Shown here in pieces: positions 33,952-46,038 of a stretch of 64,000 nucleotides of DNA; position 1 is the stretch's first letter; every line of letters starts with the position of its first letter. A program made the translations under genes and the position numbers. The notes beneath the pieces are model-generated. The model worked only from the letters and a program-made list of their open reading frames with translations. It had not been told where the DNA came from and did not search any database. Source of the stretch: Marasmius tenuissimus (taxonomy: Eukaryota > Basidiomycota > Agaricomycetes > Agaricales > Marasmiaceae); contig JAQOTA010000020.1 of assembly GCA_029532415.1 (NCBI GenBank), positions 1,364,001 through 1,428,000 on the forward strand, in the 5' to 3' direction.

Positions 33952-34020
33952 AGCAGAGGCGTTGGGAAAGCCATCTTCTATGAGTTTCTGGAGGGCCAGT
34001 CGCGTAGACCGGCGAAGGGA

Positions 34021-35360
34021 ATTCGTTTCGGCTCCTTACTGGAATTTGCTTAGTGAAGGTGCCATTACTTTAGTCGAGAACAGAGTGTTGTCTGACGCCG
34101 AGTGAACGTAGTTTGTCGTCAACGATCGGGAAGACAGGACTTGATTGCGTGAGGTCCACAAAAAAGCGTTCAGTGTTCCGTCACGTGTGAAGGTCGCGTC
34201 GCGTCGCGGTGTATTACGGATTTCGGTTCTACAGTACCGTTCTTTGAGCATTGATATAGAGCAACCCCAAAAAGGAGACTCACCAGATGCCAACAGCCCT
34301 CGATGCAGCGTCTGAGGTTATTCAAAGGACTGGGAACGGTGAAGAATAGATGAGCGGCAGGAAAGTTTTAAAGCAGGAATGCTGATAAGTGATTCCGGAT
34401 AGCAACGCAGGCAGCAAAAATGCACCTCCCGCGCGCTGTTGGTGGTCACTGGGAGGGGAGAGGGCGAAGGAGCAGACGAAGAAACCGTTGTGAGTGTGTC
34501 ACAATAAACATAACATGAGACTGCTTGTTTGTTGTTCTGAGATCACAGCGGCCACTGGCCCTGTCCGGTTGGCGGCCCTGCTATCCGTCGTCCATGCTTT
34601 CACGACTTTCCTCATGTGGTTCTCCTCGCAGAATGTGTTGTAACCCGGGCGACGGTCCGCCGAATACCTCTACTTTGTCACCCATACGCATGATACTGGG
34701 AGAATAACTATGTAGGCGGTGGTCAGGCATCAATGTAACCCTTGCACAGCTCCGAACGTTGCCGGAAAAGCAGTTATGAATAGTTTGTCCGGACTCCGGT
34801 TCAACATAATCCTCAGTTTTTTTTTACCGTGCTGGCTGAAAAGTAAAACGATTGATGCTCAGAAGGGTCACGGTGTCAATACTGAGATCAAATCTGAACG
34901 TTTGATTGACGAAGTGGTTCACATGTGAGATCAAAAGATAAAGATGTTATTTACTGCACCCCGGTATGCGAAGAGATAGAGTTACGGCGGCGTATGCAGG
35001 TCAAGGTAAGCGCTAAACGTGCCTGAAGTAATGAAGGAAGAAGAAAAAGACTAAATTGAATGGAAATCAAAGGGCGGTAGCAGAAGCAATTAAGTTGGAA
35101 ATACATCCAACTGTGAACGTAGTGGAGCGATGAAGAAAAACAAGAAAGCCATCGAGACCAGACCGAAATTTCACCGTGAATATTCACCATAAGCCCAATT
35201 TAACCAAGCTACGATGATCATGAGAAATGCATCCACAAGCCCAGAGTCGACTGCGGACGGGTGACACAAGGTTAAGAAAAGAAAAGCCCGTAAGGCTTGA
35301 GGGAAAACTGAAGGCCATTCCTGGATACGGCTGCGAATCGGAGGGGAAGGCGATCAGTTT
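34021..35360. other. Intergenic, no gene seen
   Basis: It may contain the promoter and first exon of the minus-strand dioxygenase-like gene. Otherwise only short frames occur. Confidence 0.35.
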
Positions 35361-36310
35361 CGATTGGCCGAGACTCGCCGGTCTTCACCAGCAAACGATC
35401 ACCGTCTCTGGGAATCCACAGCTGACACCGAACCAGGTTGGAGCGATGGGGATAAGCAAAAACGGCTGATGAGGTTGGTTGAACGGTCGGCACTGAGTTT
35501 GAATGCGTATGCGGCCTTTACAGAACATCGGTGAACTACAATCAACCAAAAGTCACCGGTCTTCACTGGCAGCTATAATGGTGGATTTGTAGCGCGTCTG
35601 GGAGTCCAGAGCTGACCCTGAACGGAGTTGGCAAGATGGAGAGGAGGAGGAGAACGGTCGATTAGGCGGCATTGAACGGTCCGTCCTTGACAGAATATCG
35701 GTGAACTACAATCGACCAAAAGTCACTAGTCTTAACTGGCAGCTATTATGGTGGATTTGTAGCGCGTCTGGGAGTCCAGAGCTGACCCTGAACGGAGTTG
35801 GCACGACGGAGAGGAGGAGAATAGTCGATTACGCGGCATCGAACAGTCCGACCTTGACCGGATATCGGTGAACTACAATCGACCAAAAGTCACCAGTCTT
35901 CACTGGCAGCTATAATGGTGGATTTATAGCGCGTCTGGGAGTCCAGAGCTGACCCTGAACGGAGTTGGCACGATTGAGAGGAGGAGAAAGGAGGAGAGCG
36001 GTTTATTAGGCGGGATCGAACGGTCAGAAGTGACCCCAGCCGCAAATATGGTCTTGAGGAGATGTCGGTGAACTGTGATTGACCAAGAGTCGCCAGTCTT
36101 CACCGGCAGCTGTGATGGTGCGCTCACAACATATCGGATTATCCAGAGCTGACCCTGGACGATTGAAACGACTAAGAGGGAAGGATAGTGAGTGAGAGGT
36201 TTTTCAAGACATAACATCGGATTACTACCATTTCGGCGGCAACTCGAAGCAAAGAAGAATAAACCACTCCATACGTGGAAGTTGTCCAGAGCTGACTCTA
36301 GATGACGGAG
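35361..36310. repeat. Long-period direct-repeat array, about five to six units
   Basis: A block of about 100-120 bp (atcggtgaactacaatc..ccaaaagtcacc..gtcttcactggcagct..gtccagagctgaccctg) recurs at about 35365 (diverged), 35527, 35697, 35864 and 36064, with a fragment near 36280. Spacing is 162-200 bp because the linkers between blocks differ in length. Units at 35527-35864 are very similar; outer ones are increasingly diverged. No consistent open frame crosses the units. Confidence 0.85.
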
Positions 36311-38001
36311 AAGGTGTGAGGAGAAGTGCAAGGCTTGAAGCTTGAACGCTGTGGTGTCGACTGGAAATGGATATGATGACTAATTCCGCAGCTCAGGTGG
36401 TCTGACCAGGGCTGAGGGTTCGGATCCGTATCTTATCAGTTGAAGACCACGGTGTATCGCCACGATGATGCGATCATTGACGCCTCGACGCTCTCCGCCC
36501 GCAGCTTGGACCCGACGTGTGCTCTTTTCGTCGAGTTAACCTCCGAAGAGAGGAGGTAGGATTGTGATAACTCTATCCATTGCTGCTTTCTCATCTATGT
36601 TACCACAATGGTACGATGCCAGGCGCCCTCAATTATTGCAATCTATTGGCGCGATAAAACGAGGTCTTTGTTCGTGGTACGAGGTACGCACGTTTCTTTC
36701 TCCGCATTGATCTCGTCTGAACTTTCTCACTAGACCAGTGATCAGTATGCAGAAAAGTAGCACCCAAGTCAACAGAGCAGCACTGGAAGGGATATTCCGT
36801 TGTACTTGTAAGTCGCAAAATCTCATGAATCAAACACCATAGAAGCGGACCGCCCGTTCAACCAAATATTCGGGAATTCAACCCGTAACTCTGCTTGACA
36901 CCAGTACGGCCTGTGCACCCAATGAAAGGCTCTCGAGAAGACGAGCATTGGAACAGGGGGGGGTGGTTTCAAATCATTATCCATATCGCTCCCTCTCTGT
37001 TTCTCTGTTGATTACCTGCACCACCTGGAGATCGTGTTGGGAGAAGACCGTTGCGTGTGGGCTGACTGGTGAGCTTGCGTTTGGACTCCTAACGCTACTT
37101 GTTGTCGTACCGATCTCAATCGGCTCTCTCGCGAAAAACTACCAATGTGTCCAAAATTGATGATCTGTTGCCTTCTGTTGCCTATATTGGATTCCTCGTT
37201 GCCCTGTGTTTTATAGGCATTTTCGTGTGCCTGCATGTTTTGTGCCAATGTCTTCTGCCGGTCTCTCTTGTTTGAGGCCACGTTCCTCGGTTCAATGCTA
37301 TGCTGATCTTTCCATGTGCCTTCACGGTGTAGTGACCCATTTTCGGCACAGTGCGTGTTTCGAACGTCTCAGATTATCTTCGTGATTGGATGACCTCGGT
37401 TATTTTTACACTGCGGGGCTACGGACGATTCAGGACATCGTATGCGCGGTATCACCTAACTCAGAGCTCAACTACTTTTCTCCTCCGTGGTTATCGACTG
37501 TATTGGGTTCCATGTACGTACGTGACTCTTGCATAGCTCTTGGCTTGTGCTGAATGCGTACAGTGTCTGGAATGCCTCGGTTTTTATGACTCTAACTGAT
37601 CCGCTGGACTTAATTCCCTGGCGTACAGGTCTTGTCTGAGCTGTTTGAGTGGTGGAAGTTGGCAGTGCGTGATCTGTTTCGTATCGACATTGTATCCTTT
37701 TTGAAGTCGGTCCCTATGTCCCCAACAGCTTCTGCCAAATGGAATATGCACACGTTAACAGTACCTCGATGTTGACTGCCCATTAAACAATCATAGACAG
37801 CTCGTTCACAAACTGTATGTGGTTTAACTATGTTGGTTCAAGCAACTTCGCACCGACGCTGTGTTACTTTCAACCCTGAATGCGCCGTGGCTTCTGAATG
37901 TGCGCCAGAAACTACTCATGGGAAGGGGATTGTATCAAAAAAAACTCCAAAATCTTCTCAACTTCGAGGGATTTCAGGGCTAGACTATACCACTGAAATA
38001 T
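36311..38001. other. Repeat-flanking stretch with no supported gene
   Basis: Short frames with hydrophobic runs occur (for example near 36948-37160), but no splice chain or family resemblance was found. Confidence 0.35.
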
Positions 38002-38770
38002 CTATAGGTGATCTACAGGAGTGGGCGGCAAGAAATACATGGAATGGGAGTCGACGGTGTGATGTTCGATATCAAGATGTTTCCCGAGAAGATGATGTGC
38101 CCCGTTCTTCGCATTAGGTTTTTGGTGTGCTTCGACGTTGCGATTACAGCGGTCGGATCTCGCTGTAGGACATCGTAGCGCGAGACGTGCTGATTTTAGA
38201 ATGATGGGAGTGACGGACTCGAGCGTGGATGCACGACGCTTGAAGTTGAAGAGTTCTCGATGGAATCTAGAACCTTGGGATATGGTTGGACACCGGTACG
38301 CCAGAATCAACATCAATTGACTTACAGTGTCGGCACTTATGGATGGGTCGACCCACAGAGTATGCTTCAAGTTCTTCATGCGCAATGCGTTCTGCCAATA
38401 CGGAGTTCAGGGTATAAGCAACGTATATCAGGATTAAGCATCGACAATCAATCGACACACCTGTTCGAATATGTCGAGGGACATACCACGCCGCCACTGT
38501 ATATTGACGGTGGCCTGGGCACTGACGCCTCAATTCCAACATCCTCGTTTTTAACGCCCTCTTTGTACGCCCTACTTTCACCACCAGCGGGTCCGGAAGT
38601 CCCGCTTGATACGCCAACGCTGCATAAACGATGCCCCAACCATCTGTCTTCGTCAGCGGTTCTTGATCATATCTTGACGGTGGAAGGAACGGGCAGGTCG
38701 CGATCGGTCGTTTAGGTTTCTGGGGACGCCTTACGGGTAAATCGGGGAACGCGTCAACAGTCATATTCAT
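38002..38770 (-). CDS. GIY-YIG-like (T5orf172/DUF1766-type) protein
   Basis: Exons: 38770..38461, 38391..38326 and 38273..38002, phases 1 and 1, 216 codons including the stop. The reading contains GWGIVYAALAY then VVKVGRTKRALKTRMLELR and CPGH, then across the first intron ERIAHEELEAY, then KCRHC and, across the second intron, HRELFNF. The order (VKVGRT, an ER..H.EL segment, then C-x2-C and H-x-E-hydrophobic-F) is that of the GIY-YIG-related T5orf172/DUF1766 domain found in many fungal genomes. GIY-YIG folds are usually nucleases, but the activity of this branch is not established. A same-strand frame just upstream (38948..38754) carries FPPQPGD repeats and a CCDCHREV segment. It may be an earlier exon, but I could not join it in frame. 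Confidence 0.68.
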
Positions 38771-38896
38771 GCGGGGTCCTCTGTCTCGATTGCCGACAGA
38801 TGAATTTTGATGAAAGACGAGCTACGACTTCACGATGACAATCGCAACAAACGTCCGCAGAATGGGATATGCGGGGCTTTCGAGGTGGAGGCATGG

Positions 38897-38966
38897 GAAA
38901 ATATCCAAGTTGAGGGGGAAAATCGCCAGGTTGAGGGGGAAATCGCAAGGTTGAGGGGGGAAATTA
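38897..38966. repeat. Short tandem repeat, about 20 bp unit
   Basis: Three to four copies of gttgagggggaaa(a)tcgc(c)a(a)g. On the minus strand they read as imperfect FPPQPGD heptads. Unit length varies by one base, so not all copies are in one frame. Confidence 0.75.
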
Positions 38967-39686
38967 AAAGTTGGAATCCTGGATAGGTTTGCGTGATGGA
39001 AGGAGATTCCGGAATGGGCCTGGGGCCTGAACTCATACGGTAAGCCGTACGAATGAGGAATTTGCGGGGGATAATTTCTTCATTTATCACGTTTGCAGGA
39101 TCCGGAAGACGCGAAATGGACTTGGTTATGGATGGATACAATTGCGAAACGTGCAGCGACTCAGGAGAGTACTCGTTGGTGTATCTTGCCTTGTGGTCCC
39201 ACAGGTTATGTAACAGACCCCAAGAATCCTATGGCATAGACCGGCGGTTGGCGCTTCAGCATCAGAGCAATTGATTCCGACAATCAGATTTACATCCGGA
39301 TCGATGTCCTATTGTCCTCGGAGTACCCAAACACACGCAGTGCCCGGGCATGTCGAAAAACCTGCCTGTATGTTTTCACAACCATTGTGCAGACTGACCG
39401 TAGTATGGCTGCTTTTCATTTTCTCTGACAAAGGAACTGCGTAACGGTAAGAACATTGTCAGTCCAGCTTCTGTGCGCTGGTCGCTGGGGTTTGAGGGGA
39501 TTCCGGAGATAATCCGTGAGCGCACCTCTCTCTGGTTCTATGTTACCAAAAACAGTAACTAAATCAGTCGCATTCGAACAGGCCACTAAAGCGTCATTGT
39601 ATCCAGAGTCACACCGCAAAACTTCGGACGAAAACTTTTTATTCCAGACAGGTCGATGGATCTAGACGTGGATATATTACATCTGA

Positions 39687-41080
39687 TCAGTCGACGGTCA
39701 TAGGGTTGTGGAGTTCATGGTGCCCTTCAGATTGAGAAAGTGATGGGAAGCCTGAATAAAGAGAACGGTCCGGGGGGCCATTGAAGGCAGAATCCAAAGG
39801 GTGGGGTCCAAAATCGTAGTGCTTCTGGATTCCCGTTGATAAATCGCTCAAAGGAAAGTCTAGCGGGTTACCCTCCGCTTCCGGATTACTGCAAGACTCG
39901 ATGGAATCCGCGTCGTGGACGGTTTCAGCCGTGTGGTTCATGATAGCTTGGTACCCGTAATCAGCAGATGGTTCTTCTTCGTCAAGACGTGGAACCAAGT
40001 CATGATCCTTGTATCAGACAACACTCGTCAGGTAATTGTTGCGATTCGGTACAGATACATGCAAGTGGCTTACCAGTTCCCGCTGTTTTTGACTAACCAT
40101 TCCGCCTTGGGGATTATCAACAATGGTCTGGTATTCCGGAGTAAAGGGTTCAGCTGTGTTGTCGGAAAGAGGGTGCTGGTGATCGCCCCAGGTCCGCTTA
40201 ATTGATGACTCGAGTCCGATGCAAAATGGAGAAGGGCTTTGTAGTTGAAGGTGGGAGTTTATTTCAACGGGCCAGAAGGAGCTATCGTCGTGGTGTTGGG
40301 ATTCTTGTACGACTGGCATATGTAAGTTGCATCCTTCTTGACCGGGCGTTCCTGGCCATATCTGAGGGGTGCATGCTTCGAATGCAGGTATTCCGAGGGC
40401 CTGTGCTCAAGGATTCAAGTTAGGTCAGGCAAAACAAGGACAGTTTTCACGGACCGTTCGGGATGGGGGTTCAAGAAGCGTCGAACCATCTCGCGACATC
40501 TCCCGTAGATCGATCTGGTCAAGAATAAGCAAGGGGTGGCCCGTCGATGCTGTTGCTGGAGACACACCTGTTGACGTTCTTGATTCGCTTGTATTTTTTC
40601 CAATAATAAGGTGACTTGCGTTATCTGGATACGGATCTGGTCGGTTGACGGGTCGTCAGTAAAGGGACGTACTGGTCGAGTATTATTTACCATCTCTATT
40701 TCGGTTGCCATTTTGACCAATTTTGCATTTTGTTGAAGTTCGTCTTTGGTCTAAGCGCAATGTTATCCTTCGGTACTCTTCGGAGACGACTTGCTACAAC
40801 GCACCGTAGCGGGGCCGGTACCATCCTGGTCTCCTGTAAAATTCGTCGAGTACGGGGCCATGGGCTTCAAGATTGCTGCCGGAGAGATTCTGACGGTGAG
40901 CCCTCGCTCATCGAGCCTTATAACAACCCTGGACGCACGATTTTTTTGTCCTGGATTATCGTTTCCCTGTTTGAAGAGCGCTCCGTCGTCGTGGCTTGTA
41001 ACGAAAGGGCTCCAGAAGTCCGCAATCCGCCAACAATGACATCGGAAGGGGAGCATGTTTGTGGAGGAATGGATGCTTGA
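39687..41080 (-). CDS. Unknown nuclear-type protein with short coiled coil, 5' end unresolved
   Basis: Well-supported exons: 40750..40568, 40400..40074 and 40007..39687. Upstream exons ending at 40806 (gtgcgt donor) and around 41080-40950 give continuous frames but no clear start codon. From the internal ATG at 40711 it is 263 aa. The segment DQIRIQITQVTLLLEKIQ could be a coiled coil. The rest is rich in Ser, Pro, His, Gln and acidic residues (PRLDEEEPSADYGYQ), typical of regulatory proteins. No DNA-binding domain is visible in the exons I trust. No family was recognised. Confidence 0.5.
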
Positions 41081-42388
41081 CTTCGACACGTCGACGTCCT
41101 TGACGGTCATGGTTGTCAAGATGATAGAGGTGTCGTTTCTCCAGAAAAGGGAACAAAACTGGAGATGTATAGCCTTGTTTGCGTTGATTCTCAAGTACTC
41201 CCTGGATTGAATACAGGTGTACCAAATCTAACTTGTGGACCACACGGTCAAGAATCTTGAGGACACCGCTGAGCTATGTGGAATGACCACTCATACTTCT
41301 ATCTCGTCAACATTGGTGAGTCGGAATTTTGGTCCTTCAAGCTCTATAAAACGTTGAGTCCTCTATTGTCGCAAGGGCGTGTGTCCAATTCTGCTGGTGT
41401 ACTAAATGAATTATTTCCCTTGGTTCGCTATGGACTTTGTTCTCGCTTCTCAATGGGTGAAATAGTTGTGAGTAAGTATGAGCACCGCATGATTGGCTAT
41501 TGATGATTGGCTGTCGTGGCATGCGAACATCGAGAGTGAGCTCTATTACCAGGACTATTGATAGTCATGAACGAGCCAACAACCAGAACGATATTCGGGA
41601 AATTTCATTCGAGATCGGTGGCATGACGCCCACTGTCGCTCCCAGCAATTAGTCTTCAGTTGCCACAGCAGGGAGCGTAGTAGAATAGAGCGATCTTGAG
41701 CTTGACTGTCTCGGAAGACCCAGAGATGTGGAGGTACTTATGAACAAACAGTAGTAATTAGGACTTTGTTTCGCCACAAGTGCTGTCGCTGGAGGTGGGT
41801 ATACGTCTAGCAAAGTTCCCAAAGAGAGTGTGAGATGCTTACGGCAAATGCAACATAGAATGCGAGGGGCAAAAAACAAAGACACACCAGAAGGATTAAT
41901 GCAAGTTTCCATGAGCCTCCTCCTTTCGAAGTGATAGCTGCACTCCAAAGAAATCGGTACCAAATATTCAGGGGATCCGCCATGGGCACACAGCACGCAG
42001 TGAGAAGACATGGAAATGAAGCGCCCACACAGAATATAAGTTTCTGGGCGTAAAATGCAACGTATAATGAAAGGCGAAAAAAGTAAAGGCACATCGAAGG
42101 ACTAATACAGAATTCAATTTTCCCATGACCCGAAAACGAGCGCGTATTCGTTATAATCTATAGCTGAATCTGGAGCCCGTGTGCAAGACCGGTTGAATCT
42201 GGTAGTGAACACTATGAGCCGATGTTTTGGTGGATGGGTGTCCACTTACCCCCAAGATAAGGTGGTCCATACTTTATATTCGGAACTGTATCAAGATCGA
42301 ACGGGTGTGAAAGATTAGTCGTTCGATCCTAACATGACGCTGGCTTCAGGGTTTTCAGGGATGCGAAATGTGGGATGAAGGGGGAAGG
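41081..42388. other. No supported gene
   Basis: A minus-strand hydrophobic frame (about 41807-42094) could be a membrane-protein exon (KLALILLVCLCFLPLAFYVA), but no start or partner exon was identified. Confidence 0.3.
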
Positions 42389-42398
42389 AGCGATAATT

Positions 42399-42878
42399 TA
42401 GTGTTTTGCGAGCCTGGGCTTGGCCCAAAGCTCTGAACTTGGCCCGGCTCGGGAGAGCCTGAGCCTGTTAAAACATCAAGCCTGAGCTCTGAGCTCCCGG
42501 TAAGAGCCTGAGGCTCAAGCTTCGAGCCTGGGCCAAAGCCTCGGTCACGTGCTCACCCGGCTGCAAGAAACTCGAGAAGTAGTCGCGATGTGGTGGGAAT
42601 GACCCATAGAACCGTTGTGAGATGGCTAAGGAGCGGCTCCAGCTCCCAGGATGGGCTGAAGAGACCACTGAGGTGCTCCAGCAGAGTCTCGCTTGCTCCC
42701 AAAATAGGGCCTCCCCGACGCCCACAAGGCTCAGCCCGGGCTCAGAGCTTGGGCCTCTGAAATCTCAAGCTCGGGCTCTGAGCTCTGCGAGGCTCTCCTC
42801 AGAGCTTAGCTTGAGCCTCCGAGCTCAGAGCCTGGCTCGGCTCGGCCTAGAGCCTGGGCTCAAGCTCACAAAACACTA
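42399..42878. mobile_element. hAT-like non-autonomous element (MITE), about 480 bp
   Basis: The left end TAGTGTTTTGCGAGC matches the reverse complement of the right end TAGTGTTTTGTGAGC at 14 of 15 bases. Flanks carry the direct repeat agcgata (42389-42395 and 42879-42885, extending to 7 of 8 bases), though three bases (att) lie between the left copy and the terminal TAG. Both arms, about 130 bp each, are packed with GAGCCTGGGCTC-like motifs in both orientations and would fold into a long imperfect hairpin. No transposase frame is inside. A TAG-start terminus, an 8-bp-class target duplication and GC-rich subterminal motifs fit hAT superfamily derivatives. Confidence 0.8.
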
Positions 42879-44364
42879 AGCGATATGAGGGAGGAGAGTG
42901 GGGTAGGAGCGAGAGTAGAGAGTAGAAGAACGAGAAGAGACTCACGTTGAATGACGATCATACGTTATGCTAGCCAGCTGGTATTCGCGTCGGTAACGGT
43001 CAACGCTCAACCTCCCCAACCACTTGACCGGGTCAGGCTCTTTGGATTTATGAGTTTGATTTACCTCACGGCGCAGCTATCACTTCAAAAGGAGAGCATT
43101 GCAGGAATGCTGTAGTGCCCGCTTTTCTGTACCTACGGTTTCCCGGCGCCCCCCCCCCCCCGTCATTCTACGTTCCGTTTTAAGTCGGAATACCCCTATC
43201 ATGGTTGAAAGGCGGAAGCAGCTGGGACTATGTCGCCGTCGGCAACGGCCGTGGCGCTTAACTTCCGAATCTGGGCCATGTCCTTCCTCGAAATTTAGGG
43301 GTTGGGTTTTCCTTCACATCGCAGCTATCACTTCGAAAGGTAAGCACTATGTTTAGCATTCATCATCCTACCCCTGGACGGTGTCACCCTCTTTTTCCCC
43401 GTCATTGAATGTTCCATTTTGGTCGGGATATGCTTGTCATAAAAACGAACTAAAATCGAATAGAAACACACGTCTGGCTACGCAGGCAATTGTTATTGAA
43501 CTAAACGTTCAGGCTTGAGAAAAATTGAAGAAAAACAACGGATGATGACGGATGAACCTGAAAATGCAGACGATTGGGATACAAACCGAGACAAAACAGG
43601 AGATCACCCTAGCCGCAACATCGTCAGACTGGAGTAACGCCCGGAATCTTGAGGGGCCACTCCAACGGAAGGTCTCTGCTACTTGACTTCTACTTCCTCA
43701 CGTCAGTAGCGGGAATAACATCTCAACCAGTCTGAAATCCACCGTCTTACGAGAACACAGCGAACATCCGGAGGTCCTGATTGATGAGACCTCGACGTCA
43801 CCTCCTTGGTAACTACTCTGACCTGTTTCCACGGGCGTCAGGGTTTTTGACAAATCTAAACTCATGACAAACTGTCCTTTGACGATGTTCAAATTCTGTC
43901 AGGACGATTATTATAATATCAATGGTATTGCGGTGTGATGGCGTTGACAATCGAGGATCATTCAATGACAATTCATTCAACTATTTCCACGACCCGATGC
44001 GGAGTGTTATGCTCATGGTCGTGTGAAGAGGGGTAAAAGTATCGACTTCAACAAACCTTCATTTAGGACATGTCTACTAGATCCTTGGTCGGTTCTATAC
44101 TGGTATATTTGTGTATTAGCAGGTCTCACTGCGATAAGGATGAAATTTATGTACGCCTGCGGCGCCGATGCCGCAACAGAAGTATGACCCCAGATAAGCG
44201 TGACGGTATCTGAGTAGATTGTGTGTCGCAGCACGATAAGGGCTGCTAGTACCCTGATTTCGGCGTCTCGTGACGGTAGTAGGAGTGGATGGTGTGTATC
44301 GGACAAGCGTAATAGCCCGTGGCAACAACTGTCAGGATAACTTGGCCGAGTCTAGGTATAGTCG
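42879..44364. other. Intergenic with a diverged tandem duplication and a poly-C run
   Basis: No gene was supported. A run of 13-14 C lies at about 43147-43160. Confidence 0.4.
43061..43445. repeat. Diverged tandem duplication, period about 245 bp
   Basis: cgcagctatcacttc(a/g)aaagg and the following ccccgtcatt..cgttcc(g/a)tttt segments occur at about 43073-43185 and again at about 43320-43425 in the same order. Confidence 0.6.
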
Positions 44365-45207
44365 TCAGCGACTGAAGAAGCGATAAACTGCGCTATCGAA
44401 GTTTACGGCTGGGAAAACTTCACGAATTCCTGGTAGGTAGCTGTTCTCTATGCTGGAAGTTGAGTGAAAGGGGGATATTTCGGAGATTGAAGAGTTGATT
44501 GGCGTTCCGGATATTAATGTAGGGGGCGAGCGATGAATCACATGGTCGACAGTCAAGGGACGACTAGGATTATTGGGGGGCAAGGGAGTAATCAAGTCGG
44601 TGGGGCTCGAAGGATTGAAGGAAGCATTTGAATCCAGACGACCTTCGAACTGGTTCAGTGTGAGTCGGGAAGATGTCTCGGGACTGAACGAGCTGGATGA
44701 CTTCTGTAGAGTCGAGCAACATACAGAGTCGACAGTCGTAGAAGGCCCGGCACCCGAAGCATTGCACGAGCCAGTAGGAGAGCGAGAGCTGCTGGAAATA
44801 TTTTGATTGAATGGATTGCCTGGTGAAGAGTGGAAACGACGACGGTGCCGATTGAGGGATGCTCGATCTGTGGATTTGAATTCACAGTCTGCACAACATT
44901 CATTCTTCTGTCCTGTGCTGGTTAGGTTAGGTATGTTATAAGGGCCCTCATGTAAATAGCAGTGGTTGTTGACTTACTGGATCTTCCGGTGTGTTTTTAG
45001 ATTATGATTATGGAGTGTGGTGTACGAGCAGGTTGGGCAGCGGTACGACCTTCAGAAAAGAGCTTTGTATCATGAGGAAAGTTGAGAAAAACCGCGCATT
45101 ACCGACACTCACGCTTCGTTTCGTTGCGTAGCATTCAAGTGGGTTAACTGATGTCTTCTCAAGTCCGCTTTTCGGTTCGCCGTGAAACCACATTGATCAC
45201 ATAGCAT
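44365..45207 (-). CDS. C2H2 zinc-finger transcription factor, three fingers, 239 aa
   Basis: Exons: 45207..45113, 45049..44978 and 44917..44365, phases 2 and 2, exactly 240 codons. Finger 1 is CDQCGFTANRKADLRRHQLTH; finger 2 is CPTCSYTTLHNHNLKTHRKIH; the linker HTGQKN is the classic C2H2 linker; finger 3 is CADCEFKSTDRASLNRHRRR followed by FH. The rest is Ser/Pro/Thr-rich, typical of an activation or regulatory region, and ends NFDSAVYRFFSR. The acceptor ccag|cacagg, rather than the later cacag, is needed to keep both frame and linker. Its DNA target is unknown; nuclear location is inferred from the fingers. Confidence 0.88.
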
Positions 45208-46038
45208 CGACTGTCAAGAACTCAAGATTAAGTCTTTGTCGCCAGTCAGGAAAATAGGTAGACGATACCACTATATAGGGATATCTCTTCATGCGAGCTG
45301 TGGTAGGCCGATGCTTGGTCTTCGCAATCCGAGGGTGCACTTCTGTGGTCATGGTGGCCATGAATCAGATATATCAGTTAGAGGACGTGAATAGCGTATC
45401 GAACGCGAGTGATGGGGGAGAAGAACGGAGTACAAGAACGGGTGTGACACAGATCGCGGCATTTTCTGGAGGAAACGGTTGGGCCATACACAGGGCCGGC
45501 CGGCATGCCCTGTCACAATTGATTCAGTAGTCACAGATGGTCACAGGTTGTGGCTCGAACCACCACCATTATCTTAGTACAAGGCCATAAACCTGATGCT
45601 TTAGAACCGTTCGAAAGCCAATCACATAGCATCATGTTCAAAAACCGTCTTATTGATTTTTATGTCGCCCTAATATTACCGAAGCAATGCACGCAGTGGA
45701 AGATTGAATGCCTTGGAATTCGGAACCAAGCTGAGGTCCCCACCGACGGAGATTTCTATGGGAAAACAAGATAGGCAGGTTTATTTTGACTTATAATCTG
45801 ACAAAGTCGTGGTGGAAGGCCCTCAACCATTCCCTCTTTCTCCCTTCAACTGCGAAAGTGGTTGTTAAAAGCCTGCCTTGATAGCTTCCATATAAGCTCG
45901 ACCACAATTAAACTTTCCTCATTACAACATCTTCATCAACCCGTCTGCATTTGTGTATAGTCATCCAGGTATGTGTGAGCTGCTCACCACTCAGTCACTA
46001 CACCAACACGCGCAAATCAATACTTGTAGACTCGAAGG
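45208..46038. other. Divergent promoter region between C2H2 and F-box genes
   Basis: The two genes are transcribed away from each other. A likely 5' UTR intron of the F-box gene runs from about 45970 (gtatgtg) to 46028 (cttgtag). Confidence 0.4.

Noticed and set aside
35924..36331. A 135-codon minus-strand frame through the direct-repeat array
   Set aside because: Other units of the array are not open in this frame, so the frame is accidental.
42468..42879. Open frames inside the inverted-repeat element (Leu/Ser-rich)
   Set aside because: They arise from the repeated GAGCCTGGGCTC motif read in both directions; not a gene.
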